64,000 nucleotides of DNA from Arthrobacter beigongshangensis (GTDB lineage Bacteria > Bacillota > Bacilli > Bacillales_A > Planococcaceae), in NCBI RefSeq assembly GCF_016820585.1, contig NZ_JADHDX010000003.1, positions 124,001 to 188,000 of the forward strand, in the 5' to 3' direction. Each line of letters begins with the position of its first letter. Within the stretch, counting starts at the first letter, position 1. The notes beneath the pieces were generated by a model. That model was not told where the DNA came from, ran no database searches, and saw nothing but the letters and a program-made list of their open reading frames with translations. This document shows positions 43,831 through 52,502 of the stretch, piece by piece. The translations under genes were made by a program, and so were the position numbers.

Positions 43831-43854
43831 AACAATCCCCTTTTTTTCGTCATA

Positions 43855-43952
43855 TTCATCACGCCCAGCGTGATTGTGTCGGATTTTTTCGAGTGAGCTC
43901 GAAAGGCTTCCTTAGAAATCCGTGACATCCGCTAAAGGCTTTTCTGAATGTA
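43855..43952 (-). repeat. Dispersed structured repeat, copy E (full, compact)
   Basis: On the minus strand it has the box GCCTTTAGCGGATGTCAC, a long stem GGATTT/AAATCC, and a right hairpin ATCACGC/GCGTGAT. The right stem differs from the common AATTACGCC/GGCGTAATT, but the pairing is kept. It ends about 25 bases before the HAD-IB gene start, in that gene's direction. Confidence 0.8.
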
Positions 43953-44040
43953 AATAAATAATTCTCTTGTTCAATCATACAGTGTTTGTATTATGGAGGC
44001 AATTTGAGGATAATGAAGGTGAGAGTGAGGCGTTTTTAAT

Positions 44041-44949
44041 ATGCAAAAAGATCGTAAGAATTCAGTAAACAAAAAAGCAGATACATCGGTTTACACAGTA
44101 AAAGAATCGTCGGAGCTATTACCTTTTTTATTGAAAATGATGGTGGGTAGCGGGCGTAATGCAGTGAAATCCATATTGACACGTGGACAAGTGAATGTGG
44201 ATGGGAAAATGGTGAAACAACATAATCATTCACTTCAGCCCGGCCAAAGGATTGAAATTATTAAGAATCAAGCAGCTTTAAAGGGAGACACATTAGTAGG
44301 TGTCAGTATTTTGCATGAAGACGAAGATATTATTGTCATCAATAAAGATGCGGGACTGCTATCTGTTGCCTCAAAAAATGAAACAGAGATGACAGCATAT
44401 CGTCAAGTACGTGACTATGTGAGCAATGGCAATCCGAATAAGCGAATTTTTATTGTACACCGACTTGATAAGGATACGTCTGGTGTTATGTTATTTGCCA
44501 AAAGTGAAGAAGTGAAGGAATCCTTACAGGCGAATTGGAGTAAAGTGGTGAAAGAACGTGTCTATATTGCACTTGTAGAAGGTACTGTTCGCAAAAAGAC
44601 AGGTAAGATTGCATCGTGGTTGAAGGAAAGTAAAACATTTAAAGTGTATTCAAATCCGACAGACAACGGTGGACAACATGCCGTGACGCATTACACAACA
44701 CTGCAAGCGAATAAACAATTTTCACTGCTAGAAGTGCAGCTTGAAACGGGACGGAAAAACCAAATCCGAGTCCATATGGAAGAACTAGGCCACCCAGTTG
44801 TGGGTGACAAGCGATACGGAGCAACAGGAAATCCCATTAAACGATTGGGCCTTCATGCAACTCGACTAGTGCTGACACATCCACGAACAGGAGAGCTTGT
44901 TCGGTTTGAGGCGGATGCACCGAAGTCATTTTATGCAAAATCAAAATGA
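44041..44949 (+). CDS. RluA family pseudouridine synthase
   Basis: A 302-residue RNA pseudouridine synthase. An N-terminal S4-like domain (residues 28-80, with LLKMMVGSGRNAVKSIL) precedes the catalytic domain. The catalytic Asp is in HRLDKDTSGVMLFAKS near residue 143. The GRKNQIRVH segment near residue 235 binds RNA. It modifies uridines in rRNA or tRNA; the target site is unknown. Monocistronic with a terminator. Confidence 0.92.
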   Translation: MQKDRKNSVNKKADTSVYTVKESSELLPFLLKMMVGSGRNAVKSILTRGQVNVDGKMVKQHNHSLQPGQRIEIIKNQAALKGDTLVGVSILHEDEDIIVINKDAGLLSVASKNETEMTAYRQVRDYVSNGNPNKRIFIVHRLDKDTSGVMLFAKSEEVKESLQANWSKVVKERVYIALVEGTVRKKTGKIASWLKESKTFKVYSNPTDNGGQHAVTHYTTLQANKQFSLLEVQLETGRKNQIRVHMEELGHPVVGDKRYGATGNPIKRLGLHATRLVLTHPRTGELVRFEADAPKSFYAKSK

Positions 44950-44985
44950 CTAGTTCAAATGGGAATGTAAATCAAATCGAATAAA

Positions 44986-45023
44986 GAAGAGGTGCTCGCT
45001 TTTTGCTAAGTGAGCACCTTTTT
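44986..45023. terminator. Bidirectional terminator
   Basis: AGGTGCTC/GAGCACCT stem with TTTTT tail, between convergent genes. Confidence 0.85.
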
Positions 45024-45032
45024 GTATAGAAA

Positions 45033-45668
45033 TTATTGAACTGTGTGATTTGGCATCGCCGGTTGACCTACAGTGGCGAATGAATTCAGCAATTGTTGCA
45101 TATCTTGCTGGGCAAGCTGTGGCACTTGGTAATAATGATGCTTATTTTGATAAATCGCCATTTCGTAGGCCATTTCGATACAGTTGGGTACAGAGTCGGC
45201 GAGTACGCGGCGGACGACAGGGTTACATGTTTCGAGTGCAGCTACCGTTTTCATGGATGCTCCAGCTTTGGCGGAACTAAGTAAAAAGCCTGAAATGATT
45301 TGGTCTGATATTTCTGAATCAGATTGTATTGGCTTTGTCGGTTGAGATTGCTTCATGCCATAAACGAAGTCATTCCCTTGTTTCATTTCATAGCTACCCG
45401 TTGGATGCGATGGGTCTTGCCCGGTTTTAAAGCATTCGACAGTAATATTGTATTCATCTAAAGTAAAGCGGTATTGGCGATCCAAAATATCCAGTAACTC
45501 AGGATCTTTGACATGTGGGCGTAACAAAATAGCTTGGTTGAGCGCTCCGACAGTCCCTGATAATGCTTCGTGGATATCGAATAGCTCATGCCCACCGTGA
45601 TTCATCTGTTGCGAAACAGGTCCGGTATGCATATTTTCATGTGTTTGACCGAATGGATTTTGCGTCAC
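45033..45668 (-). CDS. CotF-type spore coat protein
   Basis: A 211-residue protein with a CotF/ferritin-like helical domain (ELFDIHEALSGTVGALNQAIL near residue 30, in outline), typical of spore coat proteins CotF and YhcQ. Start GTG at 45668 has GGAGG seven bases upstream. The open frame extends to 45767, but without a ribosome site. The Met, Gln and His content is typical of outer coat proteins. It is monocistronic and convergent with the pseudouridine synthase gene. Confidence 0.87.
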   Translation of the reverse strand: MTQNPFGQTHENMHTGPVSQQMNHGGHELFDIHEALSGTVGALNQAILLRPHVKDPELLDILDRQYRFTLDEYNITVECFKTGQDPSHPTGSYEMKQGNDFVYGMKQSQPTKPIQSDSEISDQIISGFLLSSAKAGASMKTVAALETCNPVVRRVLADSVPNCIEMAYEMAIYQNKHHYYQVPQLAQQDMQQLLNSFATVGQPAMPNHTVQ

Positions 45669-45770
45669 TACATATCCTCCTAAAGATTGATTATTTTTAT
45701 CGTCAGTAGTATGGATGTTGAAATGAAATCTATACATTAGAAATGATGCATAATTATCACTGCGCAAAAA

Positions 45771-45964
45771 TAGGCTTAGATAAAGCCTCTGGCAGATGTC
45801 GCGGATTTTTAAGTGAGCTTAAGAAGGCAGTCTAAGTGTGCCACTTCCTAAATATGTGCCTTAATTTCTGCAAAAGGCACAGAAATACGGCAAATCGAAC
45901 CCTCTGCAGTTCGATAGGCTTGAAAAAATCCGGACGCCATTACGCCAGGGCGTAATTGATTGAT
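45771..45964 (+). repeat. Dispersed structured repeat, copy F (full, long)
   Basis: Left arm GGCTTAGATAAAGCC, the box GCCTCTGGCAGATGTCGC, a long stem GGATTTTT/AAAAATCC with a branched centre, and the right hairpin ATTACGCC/GGCGTAAT. It ends about 20 bases before the LysM-GH18 gene start and points the same way. Its centre differs from that of copy D. Confidence 0.85.
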
Positions 45965-45982
45965 GAAAGGCAGATGATAAAC

Positions 45983-47269
45983 ATGCAAATTCATGTAGTT
46001 CAAAAGGGGCAAAGTTTGTACGGCATCGCTCAGGCTTATGGTATTAGTTATCAAGATATTGCAACAGCCAATGAAATCCCGAATCCTGCTCAAATTGTAG
46101 TTGGTCAAGCGTTGGTCATCCCGATTACAGGCAGCTATCACTGGGTGCAGCCGGGTCAATCGCTGTATCTCATTGCTCAATTATATGGCTTGACCGTCAA
46201 TGAACTGGCTACGATTAATCGTATCTCTCCGTCTAGCACGCTACAAGTGGGGCAGCGGCTTTACATCCCACCAAGACCTAAAAAATTGGCAGAGGCTTTG
46301 CTGTATGTCGAACCAAGAACACCGGTGGCACAATCGATGATTGATGAAGTGAGGAGGCGTGTCGATTCAATAACCTATTTAGCAATGTTTAGCTACGAGG
46401 TTATACGCGATGGCTCATTAAAAGCCCCGTCGATTGATGATATTCCGAATATCGCACAATCGGCTGGGGCGGCAAATGCACTTGTTGTTAGTAATTTAGA
46501 GGATTTTGCATTTAATGCAGATTTAGCACATGCAATCTTTACAGACCAAGCAGTCCAAGATCGCTTATTCAGTAATCTTATTCAAATCGCCAATGAAATC
46601 GGCTATAAAGACATTCATTTTGATTTTGAACTTTTACACCCAGAGGATCGTGAGCTCTATAATAGCTTCCTTCGAAGGGCTAGAGACCGTTTCCATCCAG
46701 AAGGGCTGACGCTATCGACTGCGCTTGCTCCTATGACAAGTGATATACGAACAGGGATTTATGGAGCGCATGACTATAGGGCGCATGGAGAAATTGTCGA
46801 TTTTGTTTCCCTTATGACATATGAATGGGGTTATACGTATAGCGATCCGCAAGCTGTAAGCCCGATTGGTCCTGTGCGGAATGTTGTGGAGTATGCTGTC
46901 AGTCAAATCCCAAGGGAGAAAATTTTCTTAGGCCAAAATTTATATGGCTATGACTGGTCTTCCCCTTATCCAAGCCAAGGTGGATCACCCGCTAAGGCAC
47001 TTAGTCCTCAGCAGGCGTTGGCAATCGCAGTTAGCCAAGAGGTTGACATCGACTATGATTATGTTGCACAGGCTCCGCATTTTAAGTATACGGACGATAC
47101 AGGTGTACATCATGAAGTATGGTTTGAGGATGCGCGTAGTATCCAAGCTAAATTTGATTTGGTCAAAGAATTTGGTTTGCGGGGCATGATGTATTGGAAG
47201 CTCGGCTTGGCCTTCCCACAAAACTGGCTGTTGTTAACAGATAATTTTACGATACGGAAAATCAAATGA
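45983..47269 (+). CDS. LysM-GH18 spore cortex-lytic type enzyme (SleL/YaaH-like)
   Basis: A 428-residue enzyme with two N-terminal LysM domains (residues 3-47 and 51-95; VQKGQSLYGIAQAYGI and VQPGQSLYLIAQLYGL) and a GH18 catalytic domain (residues about 105-428). The catalytic DxxDxE is present as HFDFELL near residue 213. No signal peptide is seen. In Bacillus this layout is found in the cortex-fragment lyase SleL/YaaH, which acts at spore germination. ATG at 45983 is chosen over 45974 because of ribosome site spacing. Confidence 0.88.
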   Translation: MQIHVVQKGQSLYGIAQAYGISYQDIATANEIPNPAQIVVGQALVIPITGSYHWVQPGQSLYLIAQLYGLTVNELATINRISPSSTLQVGQRLYIPPRPKKLAEALLYVEPRTPVAQSMIDEVRRRVDSITYLAMFSYEVIRDGSLKAPSIDDIPNIAQSAGAANALVVSNLEDFAFNADLAHAIFTDQAVQDRLFSNLIQIANEIGYKDIHFDFELLHPEDRELYNSFLRRARDRFHPEGLTLSTALAPMTSDIRTGIYGAHDYRAHGEIVDFVSLMTYEWGYTYSDPQAVSPIGPVRNVVEYAVSQIPREKIFLGQNLYGYDWSSPYPSQGGSPAKALSPQQALAIAVSQEVDIDYDYVAQAPHFKYTDDTGVHHEVWFEDARSIQAKFDLVKEFGLRGMMYWKLGLAFPQNWLLLTDNFTIRKIK

Positions 47270-47311
47270 AAAAAATGAACCGCTGTGATGTACACAAGCG
47301 GTTCATTTTTT
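47270..47311 (+). terminator. Terminator after the LysM-GH18 gene
   Basis: AAAAAATGAACCGCT with AGCGGTTCATTTTTT, directly after the stop. Confidence 0.85.
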
Positions 47312-47323
47312 AATTGAAAAGGC

Positions 47324-47464
47324 TTACTCTTTATTAATATAATTGATGAAGCTTTGAAGGACTTCAATATCAGGGTTCAGCGCAAGGACAGGTAAAAACG
47401 CAAAGGTCATAAGTAACATGACAACCCCACCTATAGATACTCGAAAAATTTTGCTGATCTTCAT
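47324..47464 (-). CDS. Small membrane protein, 46 residues
   Basis: A short frame with ATG at 47464 and AGGGAGAG upstream encodes 46 residues. It starts with basic residues (MKISKIFR), followed by a hydrophobic stretch (residues 10-30) and a charged tail ending FINYINKE. It looks like a small membrane protein or an exported peptide. No known family is recognised. It is convergent with the LysM-GH18 gene. Confidence 0.5.
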   Translation of the reverse strand: MKISKIFRVSIGGVVMLLMTFAFLPVLALNPDIEVLQSFINYINKE

Positions 47465-47737
47465 AATGCTCTCCCTCTTTCTGTGAGCTACCAATTTTCA
47501 AACAACTGTCTAATCCATTGAATTGTTTGACTACTTAAATAATAACTCCTGACCAAAGAAAAGTAAATATTTTTTTAATTCTTTATACATAAATAGGACA
47601 CAATATAGTATAATTATTGATTATCCACAAAAAATATGTTGTATCTCTTCCTTTTTTCAGCGATAATATTTAAAAACGATTCAATTTTTTGAAATATCAA
47701 TATACGATTGATATTGGAGATTCACTAAGATTCTCTA

Positions 47738-47875
47738 TTAACTTCATTCACTAGAAGTCTCCGACTTTTGCTGAATGAAGTTAAGTCTCCGGCGGAAGTC
47801 ACAGATTTTCAAATGAATTTTTCAATCGGGCTCGATGAAAATCTGGACGTAATTACGCCTAGGCGTAATTGATTA
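47738..47875 (+). repeat. Dispersed structured repeat, copy G (full, compact)
   Basis: Left hairpin AACTTCATTCA/TGAATGAAGTT with a long loop, the box GTCTCCGGCGGAAGTCAC, a long stem AGATTTTCA/TGAAAATCT and right hairpin AATTACGCC/GGCGTAATT. The A-T closing pair of the long stem replaces the G-C of other copies. It ends about 30 bases before the gdhA start. Confidence 0.85.
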
Positions 47876-47906
47876 TATAGCATTTTTACGAAAGGGATGA
47901 GCGAGA

Positions 47907-49289
47907 ATGACTAAATTGGATTCAATTCATACAGATAATAAAAAAAGGGCTAATGATTACGTTCATGAAGTATATGAATTAGTGAAGAAGCGTAATCCAG
48001 ATGAAAAGGAATTTCTACAAGCGACAAGAGAAATCTTCGACTCCCTTCGCCCCGTTTTTGCCCAGCATCCCGAGTATATTACGAATGGAATACTTGAGCG
48101 TATTACAGAACCGGAGCGTATTATTACATTTCGTGTTGCATGGGAAGATGATCAAGGAAAAGTTCATGTGAACCGTGGTTTCCGGGTTCAATTTAATAGC
48201 GATCTAGGACCTTATAAGGGCGGTATTCGTTTCCATCCATCAGTAAACGCCAGTATTATGAAGTTCCTTGCTTTTGAACAAATCTTTAAAAATTCTTTGA
48301 CAGGCCAACCAATAGGAGCCGGTAAAGGAGGCTCCGATTTTGATCCGAAGGGGAAATCGGATCGTGAAATTATGCGCTTCACACAAAGCTTTATTACAGA
48401 ATTAAGTAAGTATATTGGTCCGGATCGAGACGTTCCGGCGGGGGATATCGGTGTTGGCAAAAGAGAGATTGGGTATATGTTTGGGCAATACAACCGCTTG
48501 AAGGGCGGATACGAGGCTGGTGTTTTCACCGGAAAAGATCCGAATCACGGTGGAAGTCTTGGTCGTAAAGAAGCAACGGGTTATGGTACTGTCTATTTTG
48601 TAGAGGAAATGCTCAAGGTGAAAAATGAGAGTTTCGATGGGCAAACGGTTATTGTTTCTGGCTCGGGGAATGTCTCAATTTATGCAATGGAAAAGGCCAT
48701 GCAATTAGGTGCAAAAGTAGTCGCCTGTAGTGATTCAGGTGGTTATATTTATGATGAAAATGGCATCAACTTAGATACGGTGAAACGTTTGAAAGAAGTT
48801 GAGAACAAACGAATTTCCGAATATACGAAAGAGCATCTGCAAGCAGAGTATCATGACGACTGTTCAGCAATTTGGTCTATTCCTTGTGATATCGCTCTTC
48901 CATGTGCAACGCAAAATGAAATTGATGAGATTGCTGCCCGGATGCTTGTAGCCAATTCGGTGAAGGCGATTGGTGAAGGTGCCAATATGCCTTGTACGCT
49001 AGAGGCGATGGCATTGTTCCAGGAGAATGGTGTATTATTTGGTCCGGCAAAAGCTGCCAATGCAGGCGGCGTGGCTGTTTCAGCAATGGAAATGTCGCAA
49101 AATAGTATGCGTCTGTCATGGACAGCTGAAGAAGTTGATGAAAAACTTCATCTTGTCATGAAAAATATTTATACAAGTTGCGTGGATGCTGCAGATCGCT
49201 TTGGTCATCCCGGCAATTTAGTCATGGGTGCCAACATCGCAGGCTTTTTGAAAGTTGCAGATGCCATGGTCGCACACGGTCTTAGTTAA
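47907..49289 (+). CDS. gdhA: NADP-specific glutamate dehydrogenase
   Basis: A 460-residue GDH that links 2-oxoglutarate and ammonia with glutamate. The substrate-site segments KGGIRFHPSVN near residue 110, GAGKGGSDFDPKG near residue 131 (catalytic Lys) and VPAGDIGVGKREIG near residue 171 are present, and the NADP-binding region GSGNVSIYAMEKA starts near residue 250. Length and segments fit the hexameric, biosynthetic type. ATG has AAAGGGATGAG upstream. Repeat copy G lies in its leader. Confidence 0.95.
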   Translation: MTKLDSIHTDNKKRANDYVHEVYELVKKRNPDEKEFLQATREIFDSLRPVFAQHPEYITNGILERITEPERIITFRVAWEDDQGKVHVNRGFRVQFNSDLGPYKGGIRFHPSVNASIMKFLAFEQIFKNSLTGQPIGAGKGGSDFDPKGKSDREIMRFTQSFITELSKYIGPDRDVPAGDIGVGKREIGYMFGQYNRLKGGYEAGVFTGKDPNHGGSLGRKEATGYGTVYFVEEMLKVKNESFDGQTVIVSGSGNVSIYAMEKAMQLGAKVVACSDSGGYIYDENGINLDTVKRLKEVENKRISEYTKEHLQAEYHDDCSAIWSIPCDIALPCATQNEIDEIAARMLVANSVKAIGEGANMPCTLEAMALFQENGVLFGPAKAANAGGVAVSAMEMSQNSMRLSWTAEEVDEKLHLVMKNIYTSCVDAADRFGHPGNLVMGANIAGFLKVADAMVAHGLS

Positions 49290-49306
49290 GATATGTTGGG
49301 GCAAAT

Positions 49307-49346
49307 AAAACGTCTACACAAGTTACTTATTGTGTGGACGTTTTTT
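49307..49346 (+). terminator. Terminator after gdhA
   Basis: AAAACGTCTACACAA with TTGTGTGGACGTTTTTT. The rest of the gap up to 49613 holds nothing recognised. Confidence 0.9.
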
Positions 49347-49613
49347 GTTGGTTTTACGGACATGGTCATTCGAAGGTCTGACGTTCTCTTGTAAGATAAA
49401 CCGGGCTTTCCACTTGATTAGTGTGTGGTGTTCTTTTCAGATGAATCTATTGGTATAATTTCCTCAATAGTGATTACTAGTCATTTAGTAGGTTTAGGTG
49501 AATTCTCCCATATTTATTTTGAGTAAAGGTATTATTTATGATAATATGAAAAAATGTGAATAAGGGGAAATTTTGACCAAGTTCACGATGGGATTGTGAG
49601 GGGGAAGAAGCTG

Positions 49614-51182
49614 ATGGAAGAAACAGTGGTTAAGAAAAAATCGTTTAAGACTTTAATTGTTCTGATTGTTACGGCTTTAGTCGTGGTAGGCGGAAGTGCA
49701 TCAGCATTTTTCCTATTGAATAAGTCATCAAAAGTCCAGTACTTTTTGGCTGAAGTGGAGACGTACAAACAAATGAGTACACTCGCAGAGGAACGCTATA
49801 AAAATGAAGTGAATTGGATGAAGGTTCAACAAGAGAAACCAGTGGAAACTAGGTATGATTTATCTGGTGAATGGAATGATTCATCTGTTGACTATATGAT
49901 GCAGGAAATTCAAAGTATCGTCAATAGTGTTACATTGTCTATGAATCAAGTATACGATCCAACGAACAAAGAGCTTGAAGTAGCATTGAGTGGAGAGCTT
50001 GGCAATCTATCTGTCGATTTCGGCTCCATTTTTGCGACGACTGAAAAGCTAGTGGCAGAATTGCCGTTTGTGGATGAACTTATCCGATTTGACGATAAGG
50101 ATTTCGGGAAAGTAATGAGAGAGTTTGACGAGAATTTTGAAGGTAATGAAAATCTGGGATTGCCTCAGTTATTTGAAAGTAGTTCTTCGTCAATGGAAGA
50201 AATGAATATGTATATCGAAAAAGAGTATATTGAATTCTTAATAAAAGAGCTTCCAGAAGATGCCTTTACGACTGACAAAGAAGAAATACTTGTAGCAGAT
50301 CAAAAGGTGAAAGCGAAAAAAATAACAATGAACCTCTCTGAAGAACAAGTGAAAACACTGTTGAAGGATCTATTGGCGAAAGCAAAAACGGATGAAAAGT
50401 TGAAAGAAATCGTCAAGAATCAATTGGGTGTTTCCGCATTTGCTGGGGATTTATCTGCAAGTGATCTTGCAATTGTTGTTGAGGAGTTTGACAAAGGCAT
50501 TGACGCTGCTATTGAAGGTGTGGATACATTAAGCATTCCAAACGGTCTTCAATCAACTATTTGGCACCAGTCTAACCATATTGTGAAGCGGGACTTTGCG
50601 TTGACAATTGGTTCTAATGAAGTTGATATAGTAGCAATTAATGTTACGGGTACACAATTACTGGAAAAAACGGCTCAGCAATTAGATTATAAGCTTGCTT
50701 TCACAGATTCCTTTGGTGACGAGAATGCTGTGAATATTAAAGGGAATTTATCATGGAAAGATCAAAAAGCTGACGACTCTATTGCTATTTCTGTAGAGGA
50801 TTTGAAGTTTAGTTATGATGGGCAAGAGGAATTGAAAGATAACAAAAGGACATTTACCCGTACTTTCAAATTTACAGATGGTTTCAGCGAACCAGCACTT
50901 ATTTGGAAAGGTAGTGCAACGCATGATAGCGATGCAATGAAGGCCAACCATGAATTTACAGTGAGTGAACGAGGCTTAGATGGAGATATGTTCAATTTAC
51001 TGATAAAGCAACAAGGGAAAGTCGTGAAAAAGGTAGATATGCCGGAAGAAACGGCTAATACGGTAAACGTTGGTCAGATGGACAGAGAACAGATTGAAAG
51101 TTTTATAGAATTAGAAGTAGTACCGAAAGTGGAAGACTGGTTTTACGATTTAATGGGTGATGTTGAAGGAGAACTTTATTAA
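49614..51182 (+). CDS. DUF6583 family membrane-anchored protein
   Basis: A 522-residue protein with one N-terminal membrane helix (residues 15-38, LIVLIVTALVVVGG) and a large external part without recognised enzymes. The pattern agrees with the DUF6583 proteins of Bacillales. Many internal repeats of acidic and Lys-rich helices are seen, and no Cys. ATG at 49614 has GAGGGGG upstream. It directly precedes the ABC exporter operon but is separated by repeat copy H. Function unknown. Confidence 0.72.
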   Translation: MEETVVKKKSFKTLIVLIVTALVVVGGSASAFFLLNKSSKVQYFLAEVETYKQMSTLAEERYKNEVNWMKVQQEKPVETRYDLSGEWNDSSVDYMMQEIQSIVNSVTLSMNQVYDPTNKELEVALSGELGNLSVDFGSIFATTEKLVAELPFVDELIRFDDKDFGKVMREFDENFEGNENLGLPQLFESSSSSMEEMNMYIEKEYIEFLIKELPEDAFTTDKEEILVADQKVKAKKITMNLSEEQVKTLLKDLLAKAKTDEKLKEIVKNQLGVSAFAGDLSASDLAIVVEEFDKGIDAAIEGVDTLSIPNGLQSTIWHQSNHIVKRDFALTIGSNEVDIVAINVTGTQLLEKTAQQLDYKLAFTDSFGDENAVNIKGNLSWKDQKADDSIAISVEDLKFSYDGQEELKDNKRTFTRTFKFTDGFSEPALIWKGSATHDSDAMKANHEFTVSERGLDGDMFNLLIKQQGKVVKKVDMPEETANTVNVGQMDREQIESFIELEVVPKVEDWFYDLMGDVEGELY

Positions 51183-51254
51183 CTTGATTCAAGTTAAGCC
51201 TCCGACGTACAGGATGTGGCGTTATTGTCGGCCGGCGGATGTTAAGGATTTTGA
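51178..51254 (+). repeat. Dispersed structured repeat, copy H (left half with an insertion)
   Basis: Left hairpin TTAACTTG/CAAGTTAA, then GCCTCCG, then about 29 extra bases (with GACGTACAGG), then GGCGGATGTTAAGGATTTT. The extra part splits the conserved box. It ends 24 bases before the ABC permease start, in the same direction. No right half is seen. Confidence 0.7.
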
Positions 51255-51278
51255 CTGAATAGGATGGAAGTGAGCTGT

Positions 51279-52502
51279 ATGCTGTCTGTTAGAAGATTAT
51301 TATTTTTTATGCAGCAATATACGAAACAATTGAGGAAGAAGTGGGCGACCCTTCTTCTTCTTTTTCTATTTCCTATTCTTTTAATAGGGCTGTTATTGGG
51401 GCTTGTCGCTGGCTTGTTAGTGCCTGATGAACATTCTTCTATTCGGGTTGCCTTGGTGGATGAGGACGACACAAAGGAGTCGCGGTTATTTGCAAGCTTG
51501 CTAGAGGAGACGGCAGCGGGCGGAGCCTATATTCAAATCATTGCCTTATCGAAGGAGCAAGCACAGCAACTAATACTGCAAAATGAAATCAGTACATATT
51601 TTTCATTCCCAGAAGGGTTCACGGCGGATTTGTATGAAGGAGAATCTGTAACGATTCCGATTGTTGGGAATCCTTCCAAACCTACGGATAGCTATTTGGT
51701 GAAAGAGTTAGTAGAAAGTATGATGCGCTATATTGGTGCGGCACAGGCTAATATATTGACCGTTCATGACTATGCTAAAAAAACAGATATGTCGCAAGAA
51801 CAGCGACAACAATTGATGTTGCAGCAATTTATAGATTTTACATTGTATACACTTGGTAAGGATAAATTGCTGGATGAAGAGGTGCTGACGAATGTCGCCA
51901 CGTCCACTCCGCTTCATTATTATGTATTAGCGGGCTGGTTTATAAGCTTGTCGATTTGGGTGTTCGCTTTATATAGTATGCTAGGAAAAGAGCAACACCA
52001 GGCTATGCATATTCGTCTAACTTTAGCAGGCGTAACACTGGGGCAACGTGTTTTTGCGCGTATGCTCGTTGCTCTAGGTGGAAGTGTTGTCTATGCAGCC
52101 ATTTTATTTTTCATCGCTAGTCAGTTTGTTCATTATGACTTGTACTTGTTAGACTATTTGCGCTTTGCATTGTTTACCGTTTTATATACCTGGTTACTAG
52201 TAGTAGGAATTGCTGTGCTAGATATATGGGTTACGTCGCAGAAACTGGCTCTGCTCTTGCAAGGCTTGTGGACTTTTGTACTGATTTTCACAAGTGGTGC
52301 TGTGATTCCAACAATCTATTTTCCACTAGTCGTGCAACAGCTTGTGCCATATATCTTTTCTTATGATAGCTTGAGCTGGATGATTGATATTGTGCTGGAA
52401 GAACGTAATTATGCTGATTTCACGTTCCTGATGATTATAGCTGGTGCTGGAATGCTAGTAGTTTGGCTGTCAACAGCTACCAAAGAGAGGTGGACCCGAT
52501 GA
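51279..52502 (+). CDS. ABC-2 type transporter permease
   Basis: A 407-residue ABC-2 permease. An N-terminal helix (residues 22-50) is followed by an external loop of about 140 residues (residues 55-200), then five C-terminal helices. This is the layout of NatB/YhaP-type exporters. The start codon of the next permease overlaps its stop by four bases (ATGA). Both form a heterodimer with the ATPase gene behind them. The substrate is unknown. ATG at 51279 is favoured over 51264. Confidence 0.82.
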   Translation: MLSVRRLLFFMQQYTKQLRKKWATLLLLFLFPILLIGLLLGLVAGLLVPDEHSSIRVALVDEDDTKESRLFASLLEETAAGGAYIQIIALSKEQAQQLILQNEISTYFSFPEGFTADLYEGESVTIPIVGNPSKPTDSYLVKELVESMMRYIGAAQANILTVHDYAKKTDMSQEQRQQLMLQQFIDFTLYTLGKDKLLDEEVLTNVATSTPLHYYVLAGWFISLSIWVFALYSMLGKEQHQAMHIRLTLAGVTLGQRVFARMLVALGGSVVYAAILFFIASQFVHYDLYLLDYLRFALFTVLYTWLLVVGIAVLDIWVTSQKLALLLQGLWTFVLIFTSGAVIPTIYFPLVVQQLVPYIFSYDSLSWMIDIVLEERNYADFTFLMIIAGAGMLVVWLSTATKERWTR

